Below, one piece after another: positions 1 through 6,821 of a DNA stretch of 7,318 nucleotides. Position 1 is the stretch's first letter; every line of letters begins with the position of its first letter. The notes beneath the pieces were generated by a model. That model was not told the origin of the DNA. It searched no databases and saw nothing but the letters and a program-made list of their open reading frames with translations. This DNA comes from Brevundimonas sp. (lineage in GTDB: Bacteria > Pseudomonadota > Alphaproteobacteria > Caulobacterales > Caulobacteraceae), in the NCBI GenBank assembly GCA_024711185.1, contig JANJTI010000098.1, positions 1 through 7,318 on the forward strand, read 5' to 3'. A program made the position numbers and the translations under genes.

Positions 1-2
1 GC

Positions 3-188
3 GAGGTGAAGGCCATCGCCGAGCAACACGTCGCCGACCTCGACGCGCGCATCATCGAGATGCAGGCCATGGCCGACGCCTTGCGGGAGCTGGCGCACTG
101 CTGCGCGGGCGACGACCGGCCGGATTGCCCGATCCTTGCGGACCTTGCCGACGCGCCGCGGCGCTCGGCGTCGCATCCCGCTTCCTGA
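3..188 (+). CDS. MerR-family metal-responsive regulator, C-terminal fragment (CueR/HmrR-like)
   Basis: Only the last 61 residues are in the window; the DNA-binding N-terminus lies off the left edge. The visible part is the long dimerisation helix (roughly EVKAIAEQHVADLDARIIEM) followed by the metal-binding loop CAGDDRPDCPIL. The two loop cysteines are eight residues apart, as in CueR/HmrR copper(I) sensors (E. coli CueR has CPGDDSADC). An extra cysteine directly precedes the first (HCC), which is also seen in ZntR-like Zn/Cd sensors, so the metal is not certain. Family proteins bind the spacer of their target promoter and untwist it when metal is bound. The gene converges on the DUF305 gene with about 21 bases between stops, and a secreted Met/His-rich neighbour supports a copper role. 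The first in-window GTG (6) is an internal valine, not a start. Confidence 0.85.
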   Translation, partial: EVKAIAEQHVADLDARIIEMQAMADALRELAHCCAGDDRPDCPILADLADAPRRSASHPAS

Positions 189-209
189 GCCCTGCCGCGG
201 TCCGGCCGT

Positions 210-641
210 TCAGTCGTGCGTCTGGATCCAGCGCTGGAGTTCGCCGATGTCGCGCTCCTGCTCTTCGATGGTTCGCTGCGCCATGCGGCGGATTTCGGCA
301 TCCTGGCTGTGTTCGAGCACCGTCCGCGACATCTCGATGCCGCCCCGGTGATGCTCGATCATCTTCAGCGCCCAGGCGTGCGCGGGGTCGGCGTTCCGCG
401 CCGCCATCATGGCGTGATGCATGCGCATCATCGCGTCCATATTGGCCTGGCCGGCGGGGCCGCCGTGTTCGGCCGGCTGGCCCATCATCATCATCTGGTG
501 GTCCATGCCGGCGTGTGCGGCATGACCGGGCTGTGCGGCGTGACCGGGCTGTCCGGCGTGAGCCGGCGGGTGGGCAGGGCGGTCCTGAGCGGCGGCCGGC
601 GCGGCCAGCGCGGCGCAGGCGAGCAAAATCGTCGTTCTCAT
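210..641 (-). CDS. Secreted Met/His-rich DUF305 protein, probable periplasmic copper binder
   Basis: 143 residues. The start at 641 is chosen because MRTTILLACAALAAPAAA is a clean Sec signal peptide (cleavage likely after A18) and GGAG sits just upstream; the longer reading from 737 puts 32 Pro/Arg-rich residues before the signal and is unlikely. After the signal comes a His/Gly/Pro repeat region (about 24-48; HAGQPG, HAAQPG, HAAHAG), then a Met cluster (HQMMMMG, 48-54) and MDAMMRMHHAMM (68-79). The DUF305 core follows at about 87-140 with the family motif MIEHHRGGIEM (94-104) and a helical C-terminus. DUF305 is a ferritin-like helical family; some members (for example cyanobacterial CopM) bind copper in the periplasm. 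Metal binding here is inferred from the residues and the adjacent CueR-like gene. Confidence 0.88.
   Translation of the reverse strand: MRTTILLACAALAAPAAAQDRPAHPPAHAGQPGHAAQPGHAAHAGMDHQMMMMGQPAEHGGPAGQANMDAMMRMHHAMMAARNADPAHAWALKMIEHHRGGIEMSRTVLEHSQDAEIRRMAQRTIEEQERDIGELQRWIQTHD
523..558. repeat. Two-copy 18-bp tandem repeat inside the DUF305 gene
   Basis: Two adjacent 18-bp units (523-540 and 541-558) differ at one base. Each encodes six residues (GHAAQP/GHAGQP type) of the mature N-terminal linker of the DUF305 protein, giving a short in-frame His-containing repeat. Copy number could vary by slippage without breaking the frame. Confidence 0.75.
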
Positions 642-674
642 CGGAAGTCTCCTCACGGACGGGGGCGGGCGACC

Positions 675-703
675 GAATTCCGGTCCCTCGGGTGGACGGT
701 CAA
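675..703 (-). promoter_or_regulatory. Possible sigma70-type promoter of the DUF305 gene
   Basis: On the minus strand TTGACC (698-703, five of six matches to the -35 consensus) is followed after 17 bases by GAATTC (675-680), a weak -10 element. Transcription would begin near 667, leaving a leader of about 25 bases before the DUF305 start. A short dyad, GACCG (671-675) and CGGTC (681-685), overlaps the -10 area and could be an operator. I see no convincing CueR-type long-spacer promoter, so control by the neighbouring MerR protein is not demonstrated. Confidence 0.3.
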
Positions 704-787
704 CCGGAGCAGGGCGGCGAGGTTCCCGTCTGAACATCGACCGTCCGGCTGCGCGGCCGACGCTGGCCCGGCGGCGGCATGGGCGCC

Positions 788-801
788 TTGATCCCGGTCA
801 A
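788..801 (+). promoter_or_regulatory. FNR/FixK-type box A, upstream of the CoA-transferase gene
   Basis: TTGATCCCGGTCAA has half-sites TTGAT and GTCAA separated by four bases, the palindrome bound by FNR, FixK and Anr. Its centre (794.5) lies 59.5 nt upstream of the start at 854. A class II site at -41.5 would place transcription initiation near 836, with TCTAGG (821-826) as a weak -10 candidate. The box is about 153 nt from the divergent DUF305 start, too far for ordinary class II activation of that gene. Confidence 0.85.
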
Positions 802-832
802 GGCCGGGGCCGAAGCGGCGTCTAGGCGTTGA

Positions 833-2362
<1,530 letters not shown>

Positions 2363-2385
2363 AGGACGCGCGTCGCGGGCCGGTC

Positions 2386-2399
2386 TTGATCCGGGTCAA
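2386..2399 (+). promoter_or_regulatory. FNR/FixK-type box B, upstream of the leader ORF/DUF1003 unit
   Basis: TTGATCCGGGTCAA, with half-sites TTGAT and GTCAA four bases apart. Its centre (2392.5) is 58.5 nt from the ATG of the short ORF at 2451 but 123.5 nt from the DUF1003 ATG at 2516. The first distance matches the other boxes in the window, which suggests translation of the mRNA begins at 2451. Confidence 0.85.
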
Positions 2400-2450
2400 G
2401 GCGTCGTCGCGGGGCTCGCGGAAGATCAACTCCGCCAGGGAGATGAATCG

Positions 2451-2519
2451 ATGAACCTTTCCGCGCTCGCCGCAGCGTCCGAGCGGGGCCGGCGTCTTCG
2501 CCTGGCGCCTTCCCGATGA
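2451..2519 (+). CDS. Possible 22-codon leader ORF overlapping the DUF1003 gene start
   Basis: ATG at 2451 opens 22 codons (MNLSALAAASERG..., Arg-rich at the C-terminal half) ending in TGA at 2517-2519, which overlaps the ATG of the DUF1003 gene at 2516 (ATGA). AGGGAG (2437-2442) lies 8 bases before this ATG, a better ribosome site than anything before 2516. Its distance from box B (58.5 nt) equals that of the other regulated genes. This is the geometry of a translated leader coupled to the downstream gene by termination-reinitiation. The peptide has no recognisable family. It could instead be the true N-terminus of the DUF1003 protein if a sequencing error or frameshift separates them. Confidence 0.5.
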   Translation: MNLSALAAASERGRRLRLAPSR

Positions 2520-3061
2520 CCCCGGACGGCATTCGCGAAGAACTTGCACGGGGATTGCTCGGTATCGGCTATGCCGAGCTGACGCCTGTGCAGCGCAGCG
2601 TCGTCGACCTGATGGCGGCCGAGACGCCGACCGGCCACGGGCCGGCTTTGATCGACGACCGCACCGGTTGGGAGCGGCTTGCCGACGACGTTGCGCGGGT
2701 GGGCGGGTCGTGGAGCTTCCTCGGCGCCTTCGCCCTCGCCATGGCCGCCTGGGTCGGGACGAACCTGCTGCTCGCGCGCTGGGCCTTCGACCCCTATCCT
2801 TTCATCTTCCTGAATCTCATGCTCTCGACACTGGCTGCCGTGCAGGCTCCGGTCATCCTGATGAGTCAGAACCGGCAAGCCGCGCGCGACAGGCAGGCCG
2901 CCGAGCACGACTACCGCGTCAACCTGCGGGCGGAACTGGAGATCATGCGCCTTCACGATCGCCTTCAGCTGAGCGAGGCCCAGCTGCAGCGCATCGAGGC
3001 GGCGCTCGCCGTCCTCGGCCCGTCGGAGGGGCCGCGGCCGGACGCAGCAGCGGGGTCCTGA
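2516..3061 (+). CDS. DUF1003 family inner-membrane protein
   Basis: 181 residues. The DUF1003 signature is clear: GWERLADDVARVGGSWSFL (51-69), a first membrane segment at about 66-88, the family-typical FDPYPFIFLNLMLSTLAA (91-108) with the second membrane segment at about 94-116, then APVILMSQNRQAARDR (111-126) and a basic/acidic helical tail with HDYRVNLRAELEIM (131-144). Two membrane helices and a long cytoplasmic tail rich in Glu, Arg and Leu (about 118-168) suggest a helical, perhaps coiled-coil, C-terminus. The biochemical role of DUF1003 is not established. No clear ribosome site precedes this ATG; start overlap with the short ORF at 2451-2519 points to translational coupling. Its stop is only nine bases from the stop of the convergent oxidoreductase gene. 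Confidence 0.9.
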   Translation: MTPDGIREELARGLLGIGYAELTPVQRSVVDLMAAETPTGHGPALIDDRTGWERLADDVARVGGSWSFLGAFALAMAAWVGTNLLLARWAFDPYPFIFLNLMLSTLAAVQAPVILMSQNRQAARDRQAAEHDYRVNLRAELEIMRLHDRLQLSEAQLQRIEAALAVLGPSEGPRPDAAAGS

Positions 3062-3070
3062 GCGGGACCG

Positions 3071-3661
3071 TCAGGCGGCGCGGGCGCCCATCGCCCTGAC
3101 CCGGGCGAGCACGCGCTCGCGGTCTCGCCGGGTCTCGACCCCGCCGAGGACCGTGTCGCGCACCGGCCCGAAGCCGACTAGCCCGAGCACGCCGCGTTTC
3201 AGGGAGGCGAGCGAATGGCTCAGGAAGACCGTGCGGTAGATGAGGGCAGGCATGCCCATGGTGACGATCACGCGCGCGGAGCGGCCCTTCAGGCGACCGC
3301 CGCCCGGGGAAACAGCCTTGCCGCCGAAGGCGAAGGCAGGGCGGAACACCTGCTCCAGCAAAGCCTTCAGGCGCGCCGGCAGGTCGCCCAGCCAGAGTGG
3401 ATAGATGATCACCAGGTGCTCGGCCCAGAGCAGATCCTCCTGGATCGCCGCGATCGAAGAGGGGGGCTCGGACTCCCACTCGGCCCGGGAGCTCAGCGGC
3501 TGGATTCCGTGGTCCGCGAGGTTCAGGCGGTGGACCACGTGTCCCGCGCTGACGGCTCCCTGGGCGTAGGCGGCGGCCAGGGCGTGGCAGAACCGGCCCG
3601 GATCAGGATCCGGGTGGCCGTCGACGATGAGGATTCGCCGGTGTTGCGAGGCGGCTGGCAT
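3071..3661 (-). CDS. Flavodoxin-fold NAD(P)H-dependent oxidoreductase (Flavodoxin_2/KefF-like)
   Basis: 196 residues, normal for the family. The first strand and flavin-phosphate loop are ILIVDGHPDPDPGRF (10-24). The second signature, WAEHLVIIYPLWLGDLPARL (79-98), leads into KALLEQVFRP (99-108), the substrate/flavin segment of the NQO1/KefF/MdaB superfamily. Members carry FMN or FAD and transfer two electrons from NAD(P)H to quinones or similar acceptors in the cytosol; the actual substrate is unknown here. The ATG at 3661 is preceded by GAAGGA at 6-8 bases. It is the second gene of a minus-strand unit, 37 bases after the stop of the tandem USP gene, with no box or terminator seen between them, so it is probably co-transcribed from the box at 4574-4587. 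Confidence 0.88.
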   Translation of the reverse strand: MPAASQHRRILIVDGHPDPDPGRFCHALAAAYAQGAVSAGHVVHRLNLADHGIQPLSSRAEWESEPPSSIAAIQEDLLWAEHLVIIYPLWLGDLPARLKALLEQVFRPAFAFGGKAVSPGGGRLKGRSARVIVTMGMPALIYRTVFLSHSLASLKRGVLGLVGFGPVRDTVLGGVETRRDRERVLARVRAMGARAA

Positions 3662-3698
3662 TGGCGTTCCTTCGGGGCGGCGGAGCGGATAGGCTGTC

Positions 3699-4529
3699 CT
3701 AGTGGGACAGGCAGACGCAGACGGGGCTGTCGGCGAGCAGTTCTCGCGTCACTCCGCCGAGGGCCCATTCCTGCAGGCGCGCATGGCCGTAGCCGCCGGC
3801 GACGATCAGGCCGGCCCGACGAGCGTCCGCCTCACCCAGGATGCGGCTTCCGACGGAGCTCCCCTCGGTGGCGGAGAAGGCCGGCTCGGCGGAGATCCCG
3901 TGGCGCGCCAGATACTGGACGACCTCGGCCAGTTCGGGCCCGACCTCTTCTTTCGCGTCGGCGGGGCCGAAGGCGCAGACCGAAACGCCCGCGGCCCGCT
4001 GCAGCAGCGGCAGGGCGGCGGCCAGCGCCAGTCGGGCCTCGCGACAGTCCTTCCAGGCCACCAGCGCCGGTTCGCCCACCGGATTGCGCAGCCGGACCGG
4101 CGGGACCATCAGCACCGGCCGGCCCGCCCGCATGAGGACATCCGCGACGTCGGGCGCATGGTAGGGCGCCCGCGGATTGCGGCCGCCGACAAGCACGAGG
4201 TCCGCCGCACCCGCCGCGCGAGCGCAGACCTCGGCCGGATAGCCGATCTCACCCTTCCAGCCGGCCTCCACGCCCCGGGCCTTGACGATCTCATGGAAGC
4301 GGGACCGGGCCCGCTCCACGTCGGCCTCGGCCATGTCCCGGTAAAGGGTCAGCAACTCCCCCACCATCGCGCCGCCGGCCAGCGGATCGTACAGCGGCGG
4401 AGCGAGCGAACCGATCGAGAGTCCGATCAGGTGGCTGTCAAAGGCGATCGCCAGGTCGCAAGCGAGTTCGAGGCGGCTGTCGCTCTCCGGGCCGTCCTCG
4501 ACGGCGACAAGCAGGCTGGCGTAGGTCAT
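3699..4529 (-). CDS. Universal stress protein with two tandem UspA domains
   Basis: 276 residues, the length of fused double-domain USPs. Domain 1 spans about 1-144, opening with YASLLVAVEDG, with a degenerate nucleotide loop near LVLVGGRNPR (111-120). Domain 2 spans about 153-276, opening with PALVAWKDCREARLAL (154-169), and carries GGYGHARLQEWALGG (245-259). This follows the G-2x-G-9x-G pattern of ATP-binding USPs, but the usual Ser/Thr after the last glycine is Gly. Such proteins act in the cytosol in hypoxia, starvation or redox stress; partner and nucleotide state are unknown. AGGAG lies 7 bases before the ATG, and the FNR/FixK-type box at 4574-4587 is centred 51.5 nt upstream. It heads a two-gene unit with the oxidoreductase. 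Confidence 0.92.
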   Translation of the reverse strand: MTYASLLVAVEDGPESDSRLELACDLAIAFDSHLIGLSIGSLAPPLYDPLAGGAMVGELLTLYRDMAEADVERARSRFHEIVKARGVEAGWKGEIGYPAEVCARAAGAADLVLVGGRNPRAPYHAPDVADVLMRAGRPVLMVPPVRLRNPVGEPALVAWKDCREARLALAAALPLLQRAAGVSVCAFGPADAKEEVGPELAEVVQYLARHGISAEPAFSATEGSSVGSRILGEADARRAGLIVAGGYGHARLQEWALGGVTRELLADSPVCVCLSH

Positions 4530-4573
4530 GTGGTTCTCCTGCCGCCAGATGACGCCCCGCTCATGCTGTCGCC

Positions 4574-4587
4574 TTGATCAGGATCAA
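4574..4587. promoter_or_regulatory. FNR/FixK-type box C, shared by divergent USP and cytochrome c genes
   Basis: TTGATCAGGATCAA is the best site in the window: both half-sites (TTGAT/ATCAA) are perfect. It lies in the 106-bp gap between divergent genes, with its centre (4580.5) 51.5 nt from the USP start at 4529 and 55.5 nt from the cytochrome start at 4636. Because the palindrome is symmetrical and both spacings suit a -41.5 activator position, it may activate both directions. Confidence 0.9.
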
Positions 4588-4635
4588 CGCGGCGCCGGGG
4601 TCGTCAGGCAGGCTTCCCGCGAAGGGAGATCCTCC

Positions 4636-4989
4636 ATGCTGAAACCGGTCGTCGCCGCCCTCGCCCTGATCCTCGCCGGGTGCGCCGGTCATGAGGCGCC
4701 TCGCACGCCGCCGCGGTCCGATGCGGGCGAACTGGCCGCCGCCCGGGGCGAGCGGATCGCGGCGGTCACCTGCGCCAGCTGCCATGCCATCTCGGGCCAG
4801 GGAACGAGTCCCCTGCCTGAGGCCACGCCGTTTCGTGAGATCGTGCGCCGCTATCCCCTGGACCGACTCGAGGAAGCCTTCGCCGAGGGCCTGGTCACGG
4901 GCCATCCGGCGATGCCGCCCTTCGTCTTCCGCGCCAGCGAGATCGACGATCTGATCGCCTACCTCGAGACGGTGAAAGCCGAACCCTGA
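4636..4989 (+). CDS. Monohaem class I cytochrome c lipoprotein
   Basis: 117 residues. The start at 4636 is chosen because it gives a lipoprotein signal, MLKPVVAALALILAGC, with lipobox LAGC (C16 would be lipidated), and GAAGGGAG precedes it by about 8 bases; the longer reading from 4528 runs through the regulatory box. The mature part has a haem-binding CASCH (C46, C49, H50) and a probable axial methionine M93 in HPAMPPF (90-95), the arrangement of a small class I c-type cytochrome. The C-terminal helix IDDLIAYLETVKA (103-115) is typical. It should be membrane-anchored and face the periplasm, passing electrons between a quinol-oxidising complex and an oxidase, reductase or peroxidase. No partner enzyme is in the window. 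It diverges from the tandem USP gene and shares box C. Confidence 0.9.
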   Translation: MLKPVVAALALILAGCAGHEAPRTPPRSDAGELAAARGERIAAVTCASCHAISGQGTSPLPEATPFREIVRRYPLDRLEEAFAEGLVTGHPAMPPFVFRASEIDDLIAYLETVKAEP

Positions 4990-5038
4990 CGAGCTGATCG
5001 CCTCCGGGCGACAGAAGCGCCGCCGTCCCGGCGACTCC

Positions 5039-5052
5039 TTGACCCGGATCAA
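5039..5052 (+). promoter_or_regulatory. FNR/FixK-type box D, upstream of the second USP gene
   Basis: TTGACCCGGATCAA has half-sites TTGAC and ATCAA four bases apart. Its centre (5045.5) is 53.5 nt before the USP start at 5099. It lies 50 bases past the cytochrome stop, so the second USP has its own regulated promoter even if some read-through occurs. Confidence 0.83.
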
Positions 5053-5098
5053 TGCCTGGCGGGCGGCTCGGGCCGATCCTGCTCGAAAGGAGACGAAC

Positions 5099-5959
5099 AT
5101 GAGCCTCAAACGCATCCTGGCCCTGGCGTCGAGCGGCGCCGGAGACGCGAGCTGCCTCGCCTTCGCCGCGCAGCTCGCCGCCCGGCACGACGCGGTCGTC
5201 GAAGTGCTGCCGATCTACCTGGACTCGGCCGTCGATATGATCGCGCTTGGAATGACGCTCGGCGCCACCCTGTCGCGGCAGGCGGTGGAGGAACTGGCCG
5301 CAGCGGAACGGGAGCTGCAGGAGCGCGTAACCGAAGTCGCCCGTCGCGCCGCGAACGAGGCCGACGTCGTCTACGGGGCGGGGGAGGGCGCGCCGCGTCT
5401 CTCGGTGCTCGGACGCGGGCTCAGGCCGGCGCTCGCGCTTTCGCGCGAGGCGGCCCTCGCGGATCTGGTGGTCGTCTCCCAGGCCGCCATCGACGCCGCT
5501 CCGGGCCGGGAGGTTCTCGGCCAGGCCCTGCTGGCGGATCGTGCGCCGGTGCTAGTCGCCCGCGGCGATCCGGAGCGGCTGTCGGGGGCCGCCGCCATCG
5601 CGTGGGACGGCAGCGCGCAGGCCGGCCGTGCGGTGCGCGCCGCCCTGCCGTTGCTCGCCATGGCCAGCCGGATCCATGTGCTCCAGTGCGTGAGCGGTCT
5701 GGACCCACAGGCGGGCGACCCGGACATCGCCGCACTGAACGCCTATCTGAAGCTTCACGGCGTCGGTGCGGGCGAGATCACTCTCGTCGAGGGCGCGGAT
5801 GAGGGCGCTGCCCTGGTGGCGGCGGCGGAGGGCAAGGAGGCGGGGCTTCTGGTCGCCGGCGCCTGGGGCCATTCCCGACTGCGGGAGTTCGTCTTCGGGG
5901 GCGCCACCCGGAGCTTCCTGCGGGCCGGGGAGGGGCCGAGCGTCCTGCTGGCGCACTGA
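5099..5959 (+). CDS. Universal stress protein with two tandem UspA domains (second copy)
   Basis: 286 residues. The start at 5099 follows an excellent AAAGGAG seven bases upstream; the alternative ATG-less extension from 5039 begins inside box D and is rejected. Domain 1 (about 1-156, KRILALASSGAGDAS) is divergent. Domain 2 (about 162-286) opens with AAIAWDGSAQAGRAVRAALP (164-183) and has GAWGHSRLREFVFGG (254-268), again G-2x-G-9x-G with Gly where Ser/Thr is usual. It shares the domain order of the product at 3699-4529 but differs clearly in sequence, so it is an old paralogue rather than a recent duplication. It probably acts in the cytosol in low-oxygen or redox stress. Its own FNR/FixK-type box lies 53.5 nt upstream. 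Confidence 0.92.
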   Translation: MSLKRILALASSGAGDASCLAFAAQLAARHDAVVEVLPIYLDSAVDMIALGMTLGATLSRQAVEELAAAERELQERVTEVARRAANEADVVYGAGEGAPRLSVLGRGLRPALALSREAALADLVVVSQAAIDAAPGREVLGQALLADRAPVLVARGDPERLSGAAAIAWDGSAQAGRAVRAALPLLAMASRIHVLQCVSGLDPQAGDPDIAALNAYLKLHGVGAGEITLVEGADEGAALVAAAEGKEAGLLVAGAWGHSRLREFVFGGATRSFLRAGEGPSVLLAH

Positions 5960-5962
5960 CGT

Positions 5963-5984
5963 CGCGGCGGGCGCGCTCGCCGCG
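5963..5984. terminator. GC-only hairpin between convergent USP and kinase genes, possible terminator
   Basis: CGCGGCG (5963-5969) and CGCCGCG (5978-5984) form a perfect 7-bp stem with an 8-base loop, starting four bases after the USP stop and 77 bases from the kinase stop. There is no T-tract on either strand, so it is at best an imperfect intrinsic terminator. At this GC content chance hairpins are common. Confidence 0.3.
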
Positions 5985-6060
5985 TCCGCATGCTCCCACG
6001 GGCGCTCGTCATTGCTGCGGTCGCCGCCGCCGTGGCGGCCGATCTTCCGGGCCTGTTCCT

Positions 6061-6720
6061 TCAGGACGTGCGGCGCGGGTCCATGCCGGGCTCGAAAGGC
6101 TCCAGCCGGGGACCGGGCGCCTCAAGCTCGAAGCGCGCTCCGTGGCGATCCGCGGTCCTGCGGACCCGGGCCCGGAGCTGTCTGGCGAGATTGGCCACGA
6201 GGTTCAGGCCGAAGCCCGGGGCCCAGTCGCCGTCGGTGGTTCCCCGACCGGTGTCGGCGACGACGAGGCGCGCTCCGCCGTCGGTCGCCGCCAGGGTCAC
6301 CTCGACCCTGCCGGGCCGGTCGGCGAGGCCGTGCTCAAGGGCGTTGCCGACCCATTCCGCGGTGATCATCGCCAGCGCCGAGGCCACCTTGGCCGAGGCC
6401 CAGAGCGGCTGAACCTCCAGCCGGATCTCCGCCCGGCGATCGAAGGCGTCGAGCTCCGAGACGTCTCGGCAGACGTCGCCAAGCAGGTCGTCCAGCCGGA
6501 CGGCGTCGCCGCCTTCCTGCAGTCGCTGGTGGAGATGCATGACCGTGCGGACGCGGCGGCCGGCCTCGCTCAGGACCGCCGCCGCCGCAGGCGGAGCGAG
6601 GCGGCTTTCCATCCGCAGCAGGCTGGCGATGGACTGAAGGCTGTTGCCGATCTGGTGATGCGCCGCGCGAACCACGTCGGCGGCCTCTTCAGTCGGGACG
6701 GGGCTGAGGGTCTGGATCAT
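6061..6720 (-). CDS. Sensorless HisKA_2/HWE-type histidine kinase
   Basis: 219 residues from ATG 6720, which has AAGGG nine bases upstream; a TTG nine codons earlier (6747) lacks a ribosome site. The dimerisation/phosphoacceptor region is AAHHQIGNSLQSIASLLRM (19-37), matching the HisKA_2 pattern HHRxKNNLQ, with H22 (or H21) the likely phosphorylated residue. The HATPase domain follows: N-box EWVGNALEHG (122-131, E122 and N126), G1 box DTGRG (156-160), and the glycine lid GFGLNLVANLARQL (169-182). There is no transmembrane or recognisable sensor domain, so the protein is cytosolic and must sense through a partner or act as a histidine phosphotransfer node. HisKA_2/HWE kinases in alphaproteobacteria often feed the PhyR general stress response; that link is inference. 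No response regulator is in the window. Box E is centred 60.5 nt upstream. Confidence 0.88.
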   Translation of the reverse strand: MIQTLSPVPTEEAADVVRAAHHQIGNSLQSIASLLRMESRLAPPAAAAVLSEAGRRVRTVMHLHQRLQEGGDAVRLDDLLGDVCRDVSELDAFDRRAEIRLEVQPLWASAKVASALAMITAEWVGNALEHGLADRPGRVEVTLAATDGGARLVVADTGRGTTDGDWAPGFGLNLVANLARQLRARVRRTADRHGARFELEAPGPRLEPFEPGMDPRRTS

Positions 6721-6773
6721 CGCGCGGCCCTTGCTGGTTCGCCGCAAGGTGAAGCTGGCGCGACCTTGCGGCC

Positions 6774-6787
6774 TTGAGCCAGATCAA
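6774..6787. promoter_or_regulatory. FNR/FixK-type box E, between kinase and oxidoreductase genes
   Basis: TTGAGCCAGATCAA has half-sites TTGAG (one mismatch) and ATCAA four bases apart. It sits in the 101-bp gap between divergent genes. Its centre (6780.5) is 60.5 nt from the kinase start (6720), like the other boxes, but only 41.5 nt from the oxidoreductase start (6822). A class II site for the latter would put the transcription start on its ATG, so the kinase is the better-fitting target. Confidence 0.75.
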
Positions 6788-6821
6788 GGCCGCCGCACCC
6801 GGATACAGGGAAGCTGCGGCC

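Noticed and set aside
694..746. 8-bp inverted repeat GGACGGTC (694-701) and GACCGTCC (739-746)
   Set aside because: The 37-base separation is long for an operator and the arms are GC-rich, so chance is likely. It does not match a CueR-type or other operator I recognise.
2365..2374. 10-bp palindrome GACGCGCGTC after the CoA-transferase stop
   Set aside because: No loop and no T-tract, so not a terminator; short GC palindromes are expected here.
3215..4577. Long plus-strand open frames (3215-4135 and 3702-4577) opposite the oxidoreductase and USP genes
   Set aside because: Low-complexity Arg/Gly/Pro translations with no family match; the minus-strand genes explain the region fully.
5039..5098. 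N-terminal extension of the second USP starting at 5039
   Set aside because: It would begin with TTG inside box D, and the ATG at 5099 has an ideal AAAGGAG and fits the family N-terminus.
4561..5115. Minus-strand frame of 184 codons across the cytochrome c gene
   Set aside because: Runs over the haem-protein gene and two regulatory boxes; no domain or ribosome site.
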